Shown here: positions 36,801 to 50,328 of the stretch, in pieces
Layout of the letters: every line of letters starts with the position of its first letter
How positions within the stretch are numbered: position 1 is the stretch's first letter
From: Calvatia gigantea
Lineage: Eukaryota > Basidiomycota > Agaricomycetes > Agaricales > Lycoperdaceae
NCBI GenBank assembly: GCA_025093985.1
Contig: JACAAK010000001.1
Location: 3,224,001-3,288,000 of the forward strand
DNA length: 64,000 nt
Direction: 5' to 3'
The notes under the pieces: generated by a model
Told to the model about the DNA's origin: nothing
Databases searched by the model: none
Seen by the model: only the letters and a program-made list of their open reading frames with translations
Made by a program: the position numbers and the translations under genes

Positions 36801-37772
36801 GACCAGCCAACTACTTATGCACATTACGTAACCACGCCGGAAGAATACGCAGCTCAGCGTTACGAAGGTGCCAGTACTATCTTTGGAAAGTGTAAGCTCC
36901 GAGCCATAACCATTGTTGAAGTTTGTGTCACAAATTCGTGCTGATGGCGAGATTCTTAGGGACACTTGACGCATACATTGAGAAGTATTCGAGTATGGTG
37001 CCCTTCCTGGGAGATAATGCGTCCGGGACGCCTGCTTCAGATGCACCTCCTGCTGAACAAACATCTCAGGCCATATCTCTGCGAGTATGTGAAATATTTT
37101 TGACGGCCTTAATTACTGACCAATTGCGGGTACCCATCGCCCAGACGGGTGTTGTCTTCGATGCTCCCTCGCTTGGAAAGGGCTTTGGTTCAGTCTTGTC
37201 TAACGTGAACTCTACCCCATATCGTACAAGCGACACCGTTCATGTTCAGTTTGTTGGGGCCAATCCTCGAGTAAGTCTTGAAGGCTTGGGCGAATGATGG
37301 TCACATTGATATATGTTACGAGAACAATCTCCGCCTCGAGGGCACCTTCCTCACCGTTGAGCAGCTTGTCTCGGGTAACCAGTGGAAGGTCGTAAGGACA
37401 GATTCACACCCTTCCACCGTCTATCGTTGGACAAGGACCAACACGGTATGAAAGAGACCCTCATTATTTCAACCTTATTCTCACATAGCCACTACCGCAG
37501 ATCACAGGAATGAGTACGGTGGATTTAACCTGGTAAGGTTGCATTTGCATAGGCTCCCCTTGGAATGAAATGAAGCTGAAATGAATATACCCACAGGACT
37601 ATTGAAAGTGGTACTCCTGGTAAATGATTCTATTCATAGCCTGTGAACATACCTTCTGAGGCTAGATTCCTCAGCCGGATCTTACCGTATCAGGTACTTT
37701 GGAGACTCTAAACCCCTCATTGGCTCCATATCTTCTTTCGTTGGCACTTCGGGCACCTTTACAATTGCTTAA
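33837..37772 (+). CDS. Neutral ceramidase
   Basis: Many short exons. The N-terminus has a hydrophobic signal segment (AFFYLTALLASSSVL), then QYLLGLG and GIGDITGPIVE. The conserved GYASLSQTDTGLHMRQRSRAF-type block is present in pieces, followed by FVGTHQHSGVGG with its zinc-binding His residues, and the nucleophile loop ANVGDTSPNT. The C-terminal immunoglobulin-like domain ends SFVGTSGTFTIA before TAA 37770-37772. The enzyme hydrolyses the N-acyl bond of ceramide to sphingosine and fatty acid, at the cell surface or outside the cell in most relatives. One extra base near 36811 (AAC-T-ACT) interrupts the exon that reads GPANTYAHYVTTPEEY without it. If real, this would cut off the C-terminal part. 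Confidence 0.82.
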
Positions 37773-38914
37773 AGGGATCACGAGGATATCGAAGCAACAG
37801 TTCAATGATTGATAGCCCGAAATGTGTATTCTGTAATGAAATGAAATAACGTTACTCAAGGAGTTTGCACGAGGCATGCGTGCTCACCAGCGCCTGTTTG
37901 AGCCACACAAGGGAATCGATGAAGGGGCGTATAAGTTCACCATCCTGTCAAGATTTCGTTGGGGCTGGTCTGGCACATATGCGCCACCAGCTGGACGTCC
38001 GATCATATGAGGCAGAGCGATACAATCGATTGCTTGCACAGTGACGCTCAGGAAGCGTTACCTCAGGCTTGGCGCTAGAATGCTTCTTGAAGACAGTGGC
38101 GGAGATACTTTCGTACAATTGAGTTACGAGGTGATCACGTCTGGCATGGAGCTGAGGCGGGCAACGAGTGCTAATCAAGAAAATTCATCAGGCGATACAA
38201 TCGCACTGTGGATCAATGCTCCAAGCACAGAATTCGAGAGAAGCAGGTCCTGCGAACACCATGACATCCCCGTCATCGGTGGCCTATTGTGCGTTGGAAA
38301 GCACCCCATTTATCATCGCTCACGGAAGTTAGACTGTCGACGTCAGATCATGTCACCGCCCTTGGTACGGGAGCCGACGAGGCACGGAAGCGGACAACGG
38401 GCTGAAGTGTGGTAGCTCTCAAGTAGGCTTATACCAGGCGATTGCGGTGCTTTGTTCCCGTTTTATCTTTGTTTCTTAGACAACATTATTCATTGATTGG
38501 TCCTCAGGGGGCACCTAATGAAATACTACTCAAACCCAGCGAGAATAGATAGAAGAAAACAGTAAAACAAGGTCTATCTGCAACGTAGCGAGCACAATGA
38601 TAGCAATGAAAAGTGGTGGCGATATTACAGATGAGAAGGACGAAGAGGTATCCGGTGGTCAATGGGGTACGAGGAGTGACAATCAGGATATAATAGCTGT
38701 GAGCATTATGTGATGAGGTTCTTGTCCTTGGGGGAATGGGGATAGAAATACTCACCATTAAATTAGTGACAAGGAGGGGCGTGCCATATGGATATAAAGA
38801 TACATCTCGTGATACGGTACTTTTACATTCAGAGAGCCTGTCACGAAGGATGTCAATGAGTAAAAAATTGAACCTCGTAGTACATGCTCCAAAAACTCAC
38901 CATCATTGGTATCT
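37773..38914. other. Intergenic, convergent 3' ends
   Basis: Between ceramidase (plus) and the TEA gene (minus). Only short overlapping frames without domains were found. Confidence 0.4.
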
Positions 38915-40390
38915 CTATCGAGTTTGGGGCGATACATGATCCGAGAATGCTTCGCTCGATGCGGAAGTTGCGGGAGAGTGGATCCCCCATTCTGCGGCCA
39001 GGCAAGTATTGAGATCAAATAGGTCCATGCACTTATCATCGAAAGCGACTAAGTCATGGAAGACGTCAGGGTCGAGGGTGAACAGGTCGTCCAATTTGAG
39101 GCCGAGACTGGGGCTGCCCTGGATTAGTGGTTCATCAAGGGGGTAGCTATTCATCGTGTGGGGCTGGGGATTGGCGCTCTTTAGAAAAGGAAATGTGAAC
39201 TTGTACGCCGCGAAGAATAACGGCGCTGCCGTGTCGTGGAACGGTTCTTGTGTGACCTTTTGGATAATTGTGTACTGTGTCGGATCTGAGGCAGATATGG
39301 TGAGCGGAGGAAAGCGAGAAGGCGAAGAGGCTGTCTACATACCCAAAGCTATTACATATCTCGTTCCAAAATGTAGGAACAAGCCGTGTGCTGTACAATA
39401 ACTGGCCCGTAGTTGCATCTGAAGTCGAACCGACCAGTTCCATGGTTGTTACTTCTGAGTGGACAACACCCGCCCGCGATCGGACAATGAAGTGACTCTT
39501 GGCGACCATTGATGAACGTGCCAGAAGGGTCACTGTAGGGTCAATTTGGCGAATATGACGAGGGTCTTGCGAGGATCGCACGACATTGTAACTTGAGGTT
39601 GAGGGAATGGGGGGTGGAACGTGCATAGCACTTGATACACCTGGCGTATCGGCGGGGAGGAGATCAATGTAAACGATGTTGCGAGGCTCGTCATCGCGTC
39701 CAAGACCCCCAACACCTCTATATAAGAGACTTTGGAGAGTAGCATGGGCTTCTGTAGGCGTGGCGGGAGCCGAGCCGTCGCTGTTGGAGTCACTGTCAGA
39801 TGTACCACCAGCAATATTCAGGGGTTGTGGTCTTGAAGGGCGGTTTTGTGGACGGTAAGGGGTCAGCAACTTGAGCACTGATGAGACGTTAGTCAGATTC
39901 GTGATCACGATAAGAACTGAGTGACTAACATTGTCGACCCCCACATGTGTCGCGTAATTGTTGAAGACGGCTACCGACTTGTTTCGCGGTCCTCCGTTTG
40001 CCTGTTTTCTGGTAGATATATTCCGAGATGAACCTATTCCGCATAGGGAACCTTCCCAGGAGGCGTGTCTCTCTGGAATCGTCGGGGGTGTAATGTTCGA
40101 GTCCTGCGTGAGGGGTCAGCATCTTGGACGGGTACCAGATGACATTGCCTATCCCCACCCTCGATAAGTGCTGCCTCGAGCTCTGGTGGCCAAACAACCT
40201 CTCCCCCTCTCAAGGTCTTCCAGCTCTTGCGCCCTTTGACAATAGACTGGAAGACGTCTTGTGTCTTCGGGTTTTGCAGAGGGGGACACCCGAAACCAGA
40301 AACATTGGATGATGGGGGTGAGGAAGGTACGGAGGCTGGCATGGAAGATGACGATGGAGATGTGTGGCTCGATATTGATGTGGGATGCAT
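38915..40390 (-). CDS. TEA/ATTS-domain transcription factor (Tec1/AbaA family)
   Basis: Starts at ATG 40390 and ends at TAG 38915-38917. Exon 1 (40390-40159) begins with a Ser/Pro-rich region and enters the TEA domain at SIVKGRKSWKTLRGGEVVWP, then PELEAALIEG. After a GTGGGG...CAG intron, the domain continues LEHYTPDDSRE, RNRFISEYIYQKTGKRRTAKQVGSRLQQL. These match the three DNA-contacting helices of TEA factors, which bind CATTCY-type sites and control development. A Pro/Ser linker and a region with FWNEICNSFG and VTQEPFHDTAAPLFFAAYKF follow; an Asp-rich tail may activate transcription. The fourth exon joins only if one base is removed near 39280-39283, or by an unseen splice choice. Confidence 0.82.
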
Positions 40391-43300
40391 GTTCGAAAGG
40401 GATGAGGGTTCCAGGATTTGTAACGAAAGTATTGGTGTTTATATCTAAGTTACCTTGTCGGTACGGGTGTAAAAGATTCCCGCGGGGCGCAAGCGTCATT
40501 GCGGGATCTTGTTCGGTTCCATGTTCTCGATGCAAAAATGGCATAGTGTCTCGACATCTTGAGATCCCTCAACTTATAGCTAGTCAAGGCTGTTCAAATG
40601 AGGTAGCGGGCTAGAATAAAGTATCATCGCCCCGGAAAGCGATCTCGAGATCTCCCGATCCAATGGCCTCTAGCCGGAGAATGTGGAAAGACGTTGTTGA
40701 TGGCACCGTAAGCTACTCAAGAACTGGACTGCGAGCATTTGCGTGGGTGATGTGTGTTCGTCAAATTTTTGACATGAAGCTGCGGCGTTTACCTCTGTGT
40801 AGAAGAGATCTGAACATGTACTTCCCCAAAAGGCTATGTTATGATGAGATCTTCACTCAAGATTTTTGGTAAGATCTGACAGCACAGCCACCCGGGGGTC
40901 ACAGCATAGCGGGGCCACATTTGGACACGAGAACTCGATAGAGGCGCGACTTTCCGAAAATTGATCGTATCAACGGCACGGGGACTGTAGATATGGGAAA
41001 TAGCTTTCGGTTGCACGGCTTACAACGCTGCTACTCGCCTCAACCAGACCATCGCCACGGTTTTTGACGGGGCCAAAAACGTTGTTTTTTTCTACACAGA
41101 ACCATAGATCCCCCGCGCTTGTGGCTAGATCAGAGTCGTAATACCATGTCGTTGTTCGTTTCAGCAATCTTGTATTGTTCATCAGTATGGAGTTGAATGA
41201 GGGGTCCGAGGGGGGCATCGATAAGGGAGTAGCAGCCGGCTTATTATAACCGATGGAGTCAAGACTAAGTCACGGGTTCCTACAAACCTCAGGAGGTTGG
41301 GTCATTCTGATTGTGGCACCTCCCTATCCTTTGAGCCGGGGGGTGCCCGAGAGCCGGATTCATCAACAGTAAATCGGTGAGACCCAGGAAAATTCGCTGG
41401 TCTCGGCTATCGTGCTGGGGGATTTGCTTACCTCTATAATTCCACGAATACAATGAAAAATACCTGTCCCACCAGCAGGACGCATTTGGATTCTTAATTG
41501 TGGCTTCTAAAATTAGTGTGGTTATCCGATGAGCAACTGAAATAACATCATGTGAATCTCGTCGAAATAACAGACCAATGAGAGATCATACACCAAGACC
41601 AACCACATTTCCTCCGGCATTTCCTCCGGACCCCAGATTCGGGGATTGTGGAATGAGGAAGAAGAAATCAGTTCACAGGTTTTGCAGGAGAGCAACAAGG
41701 GTACCGTTCGAGACTTTAACGGGAACCAGGCCGCCTCACCTTTTCTCAGATGCAGACCCGCCTTTGCCCTCTTCGTGATTGCTTATCACCAACGAAGGGC
41801 GATTTTTCGGTGCCCCCGACTGAGTAATATCGGAGAGTATGAGACGCTTGTAATTGTCCTGAATGCCCTCGGTTGCAGACCCTGCTCCATTTACCAGTCC
41901 ACCCCGGGCACTTAAAGCAGGAGGCCATGGTTGATGGGGTCCTCCCCAAGAAATCTCAAAGTAGGGAAGCTGTGGGAATGACATTGTCGGAGGTTTGATC
42001 CGAGAGGACAAAGCCCGACTCGATAGCGCTCCTGCCTCGCCTTTCCAATTGACGTGCGTCCATGTCGAAATTCAGTACACAAGAAGCTTGAGTATATCCT
42101 ACTGTTTTGTGAAAACTTAAGGTTATACGCAGAAACCTGACCTGGTGCGTCTAATCCCTGTTCTTCACCCATACGGAATCGAGGGTCCCCGGAACGATGA
42201 ATGGAAAAGTTCCCTCAAATCTCCCGATCGCAGGACAAATTTAGTGCCAAGTCCCGACCCATCTTGGTTCCCATTGGATAGATGTCGGGAGGGAACCAAG
42301 GCTCGACCAATCGCCGCGTAGATTATTTCCTGCAACCTTCGCTGTCAATCCGTCCCAAACACAATTCAACACGAATGGATAACTAGCCTGGGCGGTTGAC
42401 GCCACCATGAGGTCCTTGAGCTTGTATATAGAAGGCCCCCATTCAGAAATGGCCCAGAGTGGAGGACAATTGACGAGATACAGTTTCTTGAAATACCCGC
42501 CCAGACTTTTGGATGTGGCACGGAGACAACGCTTCTGATTGTCCAGGGTCACCGGTCTTCGTGTACTTCATGCTTCACATACTCCAAGTACCGAATTGAT
42601 CTACTTAATGATAGTGTCGCAAAGAAGCTAACTACCAGTGATCAACTACTCTTAATTTGTCCGAAGATATGACGAACATGGCTCAGAGAAAGATAGGAGT
42701 TCACTCACATTGAATCACATCAGCGAGGAAATGATATCCCCACCACGGACCACTCTTTCAAAACTCGTGGTAACCTCGGGATACCCTGCATACATCTTCA
42801 TTGCCTTGCATTTCCCGGAGTTCGGGCTTCAAAGAGAACGCGTTGAAGGGACGTCTGATTGTTGGAGCCAAGAAGCTCACCAGCACAGCTCCTCCACTCA
42901 TTGCTAACGCCTATTATCATTGCATCATTTCTTGTCTATCTGTGCAACGGAGGACCATAGTTCCGACGCAACATCACCCCCCAAAAGCCTTGACCTAATT
43001 TGTGACATTTCGGCATTGCAATTTGCCACCCATGTCCTCCCGTTGCATCCCTGATTGGGGCACACGGGAGTTTATCAGGACATAATCACACCGCGATTGT
43101 CGCTGATCTCTTCATCTGTTGATGGAAAGATGAGCGCTCATTTCAGAAGAACCAATTCCCGCCTGTCCGGCAAACCTCAATACTTCAACCGGGTAACGTA
43201 TAGCATCCCACAACTCGGAGACCCAGTGATGCGGTATGCACAGAAGTAAAACCTTGTGTGTGTTTTGATCAGGTGCAGGCAAAGCCTCGAACTGAGGCCT

Positions 43301-43846
43301 GGGCCTGAGGCACCGGTGAGGATGTGAGTCCCTGCGATCGCCCTGCCCTGGAACCAGCTTTCGCGTGATGAGATAGTATCATTTGGCCGGGAACCCTATG
43401 CAGTTGAAGTGTGGATGCACAATAAATGTCAATATGCTCCTTGCGTCTCTGATAAGCAGACACAGGGTGCCTCTCTTCAGTCCACGGATGAGTTTTGCGA
43501 CCGACTGCAATACTAATCAACAACGTGGCCTGTGTTTACTTGTGCGTTCTACCCAAACAGCAGAACCGGCCTGTTACTTAAGCTGCCGGAATATTGTGTG
43601 CCTGGTACCTCACCGCAGGACGGCAAAATATACCCAAAAAACAGGGCAAGATTCTCGTCACAAACCCAAAAGGTAGGAGAAATACGAGGATTGCACATCG
43701 TTGTTAAAGCTAGGCTATAGTAAGTAGTCCGCCAATAAAGTCCGTAAGGGCGATTGTTCAGGGATAGAACTAAATAGTGAGGATAGCGAGTGGAAGTACG
43801 TATATGTTCATGAGCAATGTTCAGAACAAAGAGTTCCTGAGCAGGG
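40391..43846. other. Intergenic with possible F-box/BTB-like fragments
   Basis: About 3.5 kb. A minus-strand frame at 42241-42552 (KRCLRATSKSLGGYFKKLYLVNCPPLW) resembles the helical end of an F-box-like motif but has no start or partner exons. A frame at 40970-41218, minus, has SAGDLWFCVE, vaguely BTB-like. Both are too weak to call. Nothing else is seen. Confidence 0.3.
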
Positions 43847-46535
43847 TTATGTGCAGCCAGTCGGAACAGTTACGTCAATTGCATCCCATGCGTCGGGATA
43901 CTTACATCCTGCGATAGGTGTCGGAGCCAAGACTGTATCCGCCTGTGTTTGCCCATCCACTACCGACGTCGATGTTCTTCGTGCTGGTTGCTGTCAATGT
44001 TGGAGGCGGTAGCGAGACGATTGTTCCAGTGGGAGTGTATGAAGGGAGTTCTGTTACGGGGGCGCCGGCGTTGTTGATTGTGGCAGGGGGCCAAGGGAAC
44101 ACCGATGTTGATGCTGCTGGAATGTCACCAGCACCAGCCCCGCCGGTTTGCCAGGGTTGGAAGGTACCGTCGAAGTCGTCACCATCGACATCAAGCGTAG
44201 CACAAGTCCCAAGGGCCTCTCGTGGGTCTTTGGGTATCCACCCGCCCTCAACCCCCAAAGAATAGGACCACAGCGGCGACTCGACGTGACCAGCAGTGGA
44301 ATTCCCGATCTTCGGAAATAGTGTTAGATAAAAATTAATAGCGATTTTCTGTTCATACCTTCCAAGTCCAGAAGAACCAATCGCCAAGAGCATCCATGCT
44401 TGCCATTGCGAAGCGTTTCAGTCCTGCTTTGGTGCTCTCATCCCAAAGCGACGCGTCTTGCCACAGTCCGCAATCACCACCGAATGAATGTCTATTGCCC
44501 ACACCGTTAAGGAATAGGCCGCAATCATTGAAACCGTTGCTGAATTCCCCTGCGTAGGTGACGCCGAATGATGATCGGCTAGATGTGCGATCAGAGCTTC
44601 TGTTAAGGGCACACTGCGCTTTCGAGGACATACCTGCTATTCATCCCAGTAGCCCATCGGTCACACGCTGCCCGAGGCCACATACCACCCGCTCGAGGAC
44701 CAGTTCCTGTCGCGATTGGATCCGTAGCTGGTCCGCCACTAAAGGCAAAGTAGGGATGGGTATCTAAAGCAATCCTGTCCGACCCGCGTAAGAAATCACT
44801 CCAGGACGAGACGCCTTGGAAACCGTCGTGAATGCTTATCCAAGGTCCATTTCCCTCACCAACGCCGGTGATCTTGCGTATCATATCGTGAGCCTGGAGA
44901 TAGCTGTGTTGGATGATAAGATATGTGCCTGAAATGATGACCAGGAAACTTACAAGCTGGAAATGCCATCCCGACCGATGACACTGTGTTGGGCTTCATT
45001 CATGATACCGAACATCAGAACAACGTCTTTCCACTGAGGTTGGGATATGAATTCCGTGATCACCCGAATATATTCCAAAGCGCGCTGAGCGTTGGCATAT
45101 CCCATGACGCCATTCATGAAGTTAACCTGGCCACCCTTTCCAGAGTGATTATATCCTGAGGCCAAAATGAGAGAATGATTCCCAGTACAGAGCGAGTTTT
45201 AACCTACCATTTTGCGACCCAGGTATGGTATGGAGATCGAGGTTAATGCGCAAACCGTATTTTCGCGCCCATTGGAAGGCACGGAGGATATATCTTTCAA
45301 CAAGATCAGACGTCCGAAACTTGGGCAGAAAGTGTGTTGCTCACTTCCACGAGACCTTGTCTAGGAAAGGCTCATCATCCCACTTATCGACGGCCCAGAA
45401 CGGAATAGGGAGTCTGATCCAGTTGAGACCTGCGCCCGCGACATCGGCGAAATCTTTCTCTGTCTTTAACAAGAATGTCAGGAAATCAAATAGCCCGAGA
45501 GTCATCGTGTGTACATACAATAAAGGTCTTGTAATGCTCCTCGAGCTGACTGAGGCCCCCGCTCTTGGTGTCGGCTGCCATGAGAGTAGAAATGCTCCAT
45601 TCATCGGTGGCGCCAGAATACTTTTGGTACAAAGCGGGTGAGATGAAAGGCTCGAGAACAAGCCATCCGCCAAAGTTAACACTAAAGGACATACATAGAA
45701 TCTAAGATCAGTGACTAATTAATGGGATTGCAAGAAGGCCACCTACCCGTTGATGCGATCTTTTCCCCAGCTCCACGTTTGATTAAGAGGGGGGGTCCAT
45801 GAATTAGGTTGAGCACCGTTATTGAAAGGATCGTTAGAATCGGAAACCCCTGTATGGAATATTTGAAGTCAGCATAACGAATAAACTCATATGCAATACT
45901 TGATGTAGGGTGGATGGTCAGAGTATATAACTACAGATATTCTAAAAGCCCTCTGAGTCACGAAGGGAATCGCAACAGGACTCCGCAACTCATGCAGACG
46001 GTCCGTAACGTAGTGAAATTTGTTTGATATACTTACAGAAACCCCCAAATTTATTGGAATAGGTGAATGTGGTTCCATCGTCGGTGGTGACCAGTGAGCC
46101 ATCTCCCCCTGTGGTGGGAGTCGAGGAGACCGTGGGACTTGGGTTAGATGGACCGCTACTAGAAGGATTCTGGTGGCTACCAGCATTTGAAGCTGAGTTA
46201 CGAGATGACTGGTTCGGCTTGATCACAGTAAAATATACTGGGAGGATCACAGCAAGGACGACGACAACGAGGGCTACCAAGGCAGACGCTACCCAGATCA
46301 AACGTCGCTTTTTGTTTGTGTTCTGCAGGGGCTCCTCAGGCTCGCGGAGATGAGCTGCTTCCTTGTCCAGGCCTGAAAGGAGGGGGGAAGAACCGGCGGG
46401 TGAGGTATAACTTGATTCACGGAGGGATGAATCGGGGGCCAGGTACGATGCTCTCTGGGGATCATCTGTGGGTAAAGGAGTGTTTATCGCTGCGGACAGC
46501 GCGTCGGGTGTGCCGGGAGGGGAACGATCCGCCAT
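43847..46535 (-). CDS. Membrane-anchored GH5 (GH5_9-type) exo-beta-1,3-glucanase
   Basis: Starts at ATG 46535. A cytosolic Ser/Pro-rich head of about 75 residues precedes a single signal-anchor (WVASALVALVVVVLAVILPVYF), then a Ser/Thr/Pro linker; so it is a type II membrane protein. The catalytic domain begins VNFGGWLVLEPFISP. Key residues are the acid/base Glu in MFGIMNEAQ and the nucleophile Glu in TYAGEFSNG; LDTHPYFAF and WFFWTWK are also typical. Such enzymes release glucose from beta-1,3-glucan ends and trim the cell wall. Many short introns join in frame. Near 43939-43942 one extra G would shift the end; without it the tail reads IAGCKYPDAWDAIDV to a TAA at 43847-43849. Otherwise a premature stop occurs at 43902-43904. 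Confidence 0.87.
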
Positions 46536-47422
46536 GAGAAAGGAGCGGGGGAGGTGGTGGTAGGAGGAAGAGAGGACGAGGCCACATAAAAGGCGCTAAG
46601 GAGACTATAGGTTGGAATCCATGCGTGTCGGACACACGGCGACCAAGGCCCGTCAACCGGACCCTTTGCCAGCGGCAACGCATCCTTTTCAGTCTCCTGC
46701 GCTGTTGTCGAGTCTCCGCATGACTGTTTTGCTGACTAAGCCGCCGAACTTCGACTCGTTGTGGCTGCGCCACCCCAGTCCCCCAACAGCGGTTCGTGCA
46801 CGACACCGAGACGTTAGACGTGGGACCGGTTCCAATCAATACAACCACAGAAGAGACAGTGAATCGTAGCGCCGCTGGACGTTATCGATCAACAAAGTGA
46901 TGGCCGTATTTCACTCGACAGGTGTGGGGTGTGTCCCTTGGTCGGATTGATGGATAAGTAACACCAGATTAACGACATCGACGCATCAGAATCGGGACCA
47001 ACAAGAGTCGGAACCCGTGCACTACCCCGCATTCCGTTCTGAACGGCACAGTGTACCGCTCCCGAACGCACAACGGCGAGGAATTATGTTAGAAGTAGGC
47101 AACTTGAATCTGCTTCTCTACAATATATTACCAATGCCAAGTGTCATTTAGTCCAGTTGACCAGTTCCAGTTCTCTGAAGTCTCGGGCTCGGAAAAATAC
47201 AGTCTATTTGCGACAAAGACGACGCTATGGAGGTAACTCTCTCCCCAAGGGGAACAACTGTGGTTAACGAACATTGGAAGGCCGGGATAACAATGTTGAA
47301 TGGCAATCAAAGTTGTACTTAGGTATTACCCCGGCATGACTCAGAGGCGAGCGTTACTTAAATGCACTAAGCTAGGCCGAGAGGCTGCCACGGGCAGCTG
47401 CCAAAAGCCGAGTGGCCCCGCC

Positions 47423-47556
47423 GAAAAATAAGATAAGATAATCTCCGAGTGCCACCGGGGAGCCAAATAATAGGGAAACGTGAAGGCAACTTGCCTGAGC
47501 CACTCCTCTGCTGGAGGAGGCGAGCTCGACTATACGGTTATCTTATCTCATTTTCC
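47423..47556. repeat. Imperfect inverted repeat, possible MITE
   Basis: GAAAAATAAGATAAGATAA at 47423-47441 pairs with TTATCTTATCTCATTTTCC at 47538-47556, 17 of 19 positions matching, separated by 96 bp. Both arms contain GATAAG motifs, the core of GATA-factor sites. The size of about 134 bp fits a miniature inverted-repeat element; no target-site duplication was recognised. Confidence 0.4.
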
Positions 47557-50328
47557 GTAGCATTCACCTTGACTCCATTGATTTTGAGCATCAGAGCTAG
47601 TTGGGCAGATCGGTAGGTCGAGAGCGTGCATGAACTGTGCAGAGAACGGAGCTTCTCGACTCGCCCTGCCACATCAACCCCCGGCCCCATCATGCAATTC
47701 ATACACTCCACGGATTATAATCGAACCGACAAAAACCGACAAACATTGTTAACTCTCCCGATGCCAAGAACACAAACAGACCGTTGCGGGTCGTTCCGCC
47801 CCAAAGCAAATCTCGGAGAGGTGGGATAGTTGAGGTAACATCAACTTTGGGCCCAGCATCCCGATCCGAGGCTCCGGTCGCCCCGCTTCGATTGACAGAC
47901 CCTGCTAAGCGGGGAGTTTTTTTTTTCGTTGAGAACCTCCAGTAGCCGAATAACTTTCTATACCCCACCCCCTTATTTTAGCGTGTGTCCTTTCGAAGTG
48001 GCACTGCGCTACAATTGACCTCCAAAAGAACGGCTCACTTACGAAAACACCAAGCATCCCTCTTTCGTCTTGTCGGCGTGCATGCGCTTGCGAGATGGGC
48101 TTCTCGCCAGTTGGGTTCCTGGGCATCCGGATGTTAGCGAGATCGGAGCTGAGGAAAGAGTGGTTCACTGCATTCGGGATCAAACCCCTCCAGGATACCA
48201 AAGGGGCGGAACATCGATACACGACTACCGGTCGTTACGGCGGGGATGGTAAATTTTGGCCACAAATGTGACAGGAGTCAATTTAGGCATATTTCGATTC
48301 CGACTCGGAATTAGGGGGACATCACCCGTCGAATAGTATTGCAGTACATATATCTTCGAACTTTGGGTTTCGAAAGACATATCAAGCAATGAAAGTGGGG
48401 TATATATCTCAGAGGATAGATCCTTGACACATATAGCAAGTACTTCGAAACTGTAGAACCAGCTTCATCTCGGATGGAGAGAGGGTGGACATCCCCAACC
48501 CAACCATATCTGAACCTATTCCGGGATATGGCAGTTTATTTTTGACTGTGTGAGAGGCCGTTCCAACCTTGTGAACCTCATCGTTGATGGAAACTCCGGT
48601 TAACCGGCACCCATAATTGGGACCTTGAAGCCTGTTCTGATGTGGTCATATCGGATTGTTATTCGCTCCTCCTCGTCTCCCTAGCTTACTTGGCAAGGAA
48701 AGTTCAGAGGACGCGGTGTTTTGCTTTTAGGGGACATCAATTCATCTCCGTTTTGAATACAGGACTTTGCCGATATCAAACCTTATTTACCCGACCACCA
48801 AACCTTGCTCAAACTGTGCTATTACTTCTAAAGACCCTGCAGTAAAATTAATCCCTGTCGTGTCGTAAGTATCACTCAGTGGTGGTCACGCTAACATCCT
48901 TTTGGAAACATATTCAAGCACAATCCAAGACTTTCCGCTAGTACAAGCATACATAACAAGCGTCTAGAAAACAGGACGGGTCGGGCAGGCTTTTAAACAC
49001 CAATAACGCCTTCGGCATTCAGTGGACCCTTCCCGTTGTCCCTATACATTGACTGATCTGAAATACAAGCCTCCTCTCATTGAGTCCGAACATGCGTGGC
49101 CATGTGTAGTATAGTGCACCTCCAGTATTGCGCTTATGATACCGAATGACTCGTGTCTCCACTTTACACGCTTTTATCGCATCACGAAGCTACAACAAAT
49201 AATATTATTGATTCAATCAGTGGACTAGGGAGCTTAGATTGATATTCTTTCGCAGCTGATTCATACGTACAGGGGTTCAGAACACCGAATCCGGTACATA
49301 GCGTCCATATCCGAGGAGGGGATTTGTTCTAGAAATGACTGTTCGGAATAGGTAGGAGGACACGTTTGCACGTACTCATGACATCACGTCCTTTAGCCCT
49401 TACCACACAGTAGGATCCTGAAGGAATCCTGGCTGAAGTTTGCCCAGCATCATGATTAACAATTCTCCCCAAAGTTTATGTGTCTCCGGGTCGTCAAGGT
49501 ATGTGCGCCAAACGGCGGGGATTCACGGATCGTTATCTATCGAAGTTCGTGCTCTGCGGTGAAGTCACACTGGTTCAAATTTGATAGCTGTAAGATGCAT
49601 CTTGTTCCACCTGAGGCCATAGGCTTGTAGATACCGTGAAGCTTCGATCTGGGCCCCCAAACCCATGGGTGAAGTCAATGTATTTTCTTTGCCTCGCATC
49701 GTCGATTCGGAGGTGTCCCCAACATCTGTTATTCTACTGAATCGGTCTGACATCTCATACACATCTCGACTGCCGATTGAAATTTTCAGAAAACACAATT
49801 AACCAATATTCTGCTCGGCCCCGCCCAACGGTAGAGTCATGTTCTCGTTACTGTCAACCCTCAACAGTGGGTCCTGATTTGAGGGTCCTGTGGCGGCCCG
49901 TGGGGCGGTTGGGACAAAACTGAGATAGTTTATCCCCTTCGTACAGGAACTCTCATGAATGCCGGGCGGGAAAATCCTGAAGACCTTTCCCATGTCAGCT
50001 GCCTAATTTTTTGTTGTGTTCAGCTCGCGAACCTCGAGGTACATGACAACCATAATATCGTGCTTGGCAACCGGTGACACTAACCAGAGTTGAGTAGCAA
50101 AACTCCCCAGATGCTCCCGCTGACCCACTCCAGTAGCATGCGGTAAGAAGTAGTGTTTCACAGGGTTTCTGTTCCCTGCCTGTTGCTCATGGTCCTGGTT
50201 CGGGAAATATCGACGGCGGAATAACCACCAAGCGCTCTCTCTCCATGCCACCACCCAAATGTCATAGAATCGAGCACCGCAATTGCCTCCCAGCAAAACA
50301 CCGGCAGTTAAGGCTTCCTCCACAAAAT

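Noticed and set aside
40970..42552. BTB- or F-box-like fragments on the minus strand
   Set aside because: Similarity is limited to a few residues, with no start codon, partner exon or intron border.
318..43942. Programmed +1 ribosomal frameshifting as an explanation for the recurrent breaks
   Set aside because: The sites share no slippery motif or rare-codon context and lie in unrelated genes, one of them at a splice acceptor. Sequence error or decay is far simpler.
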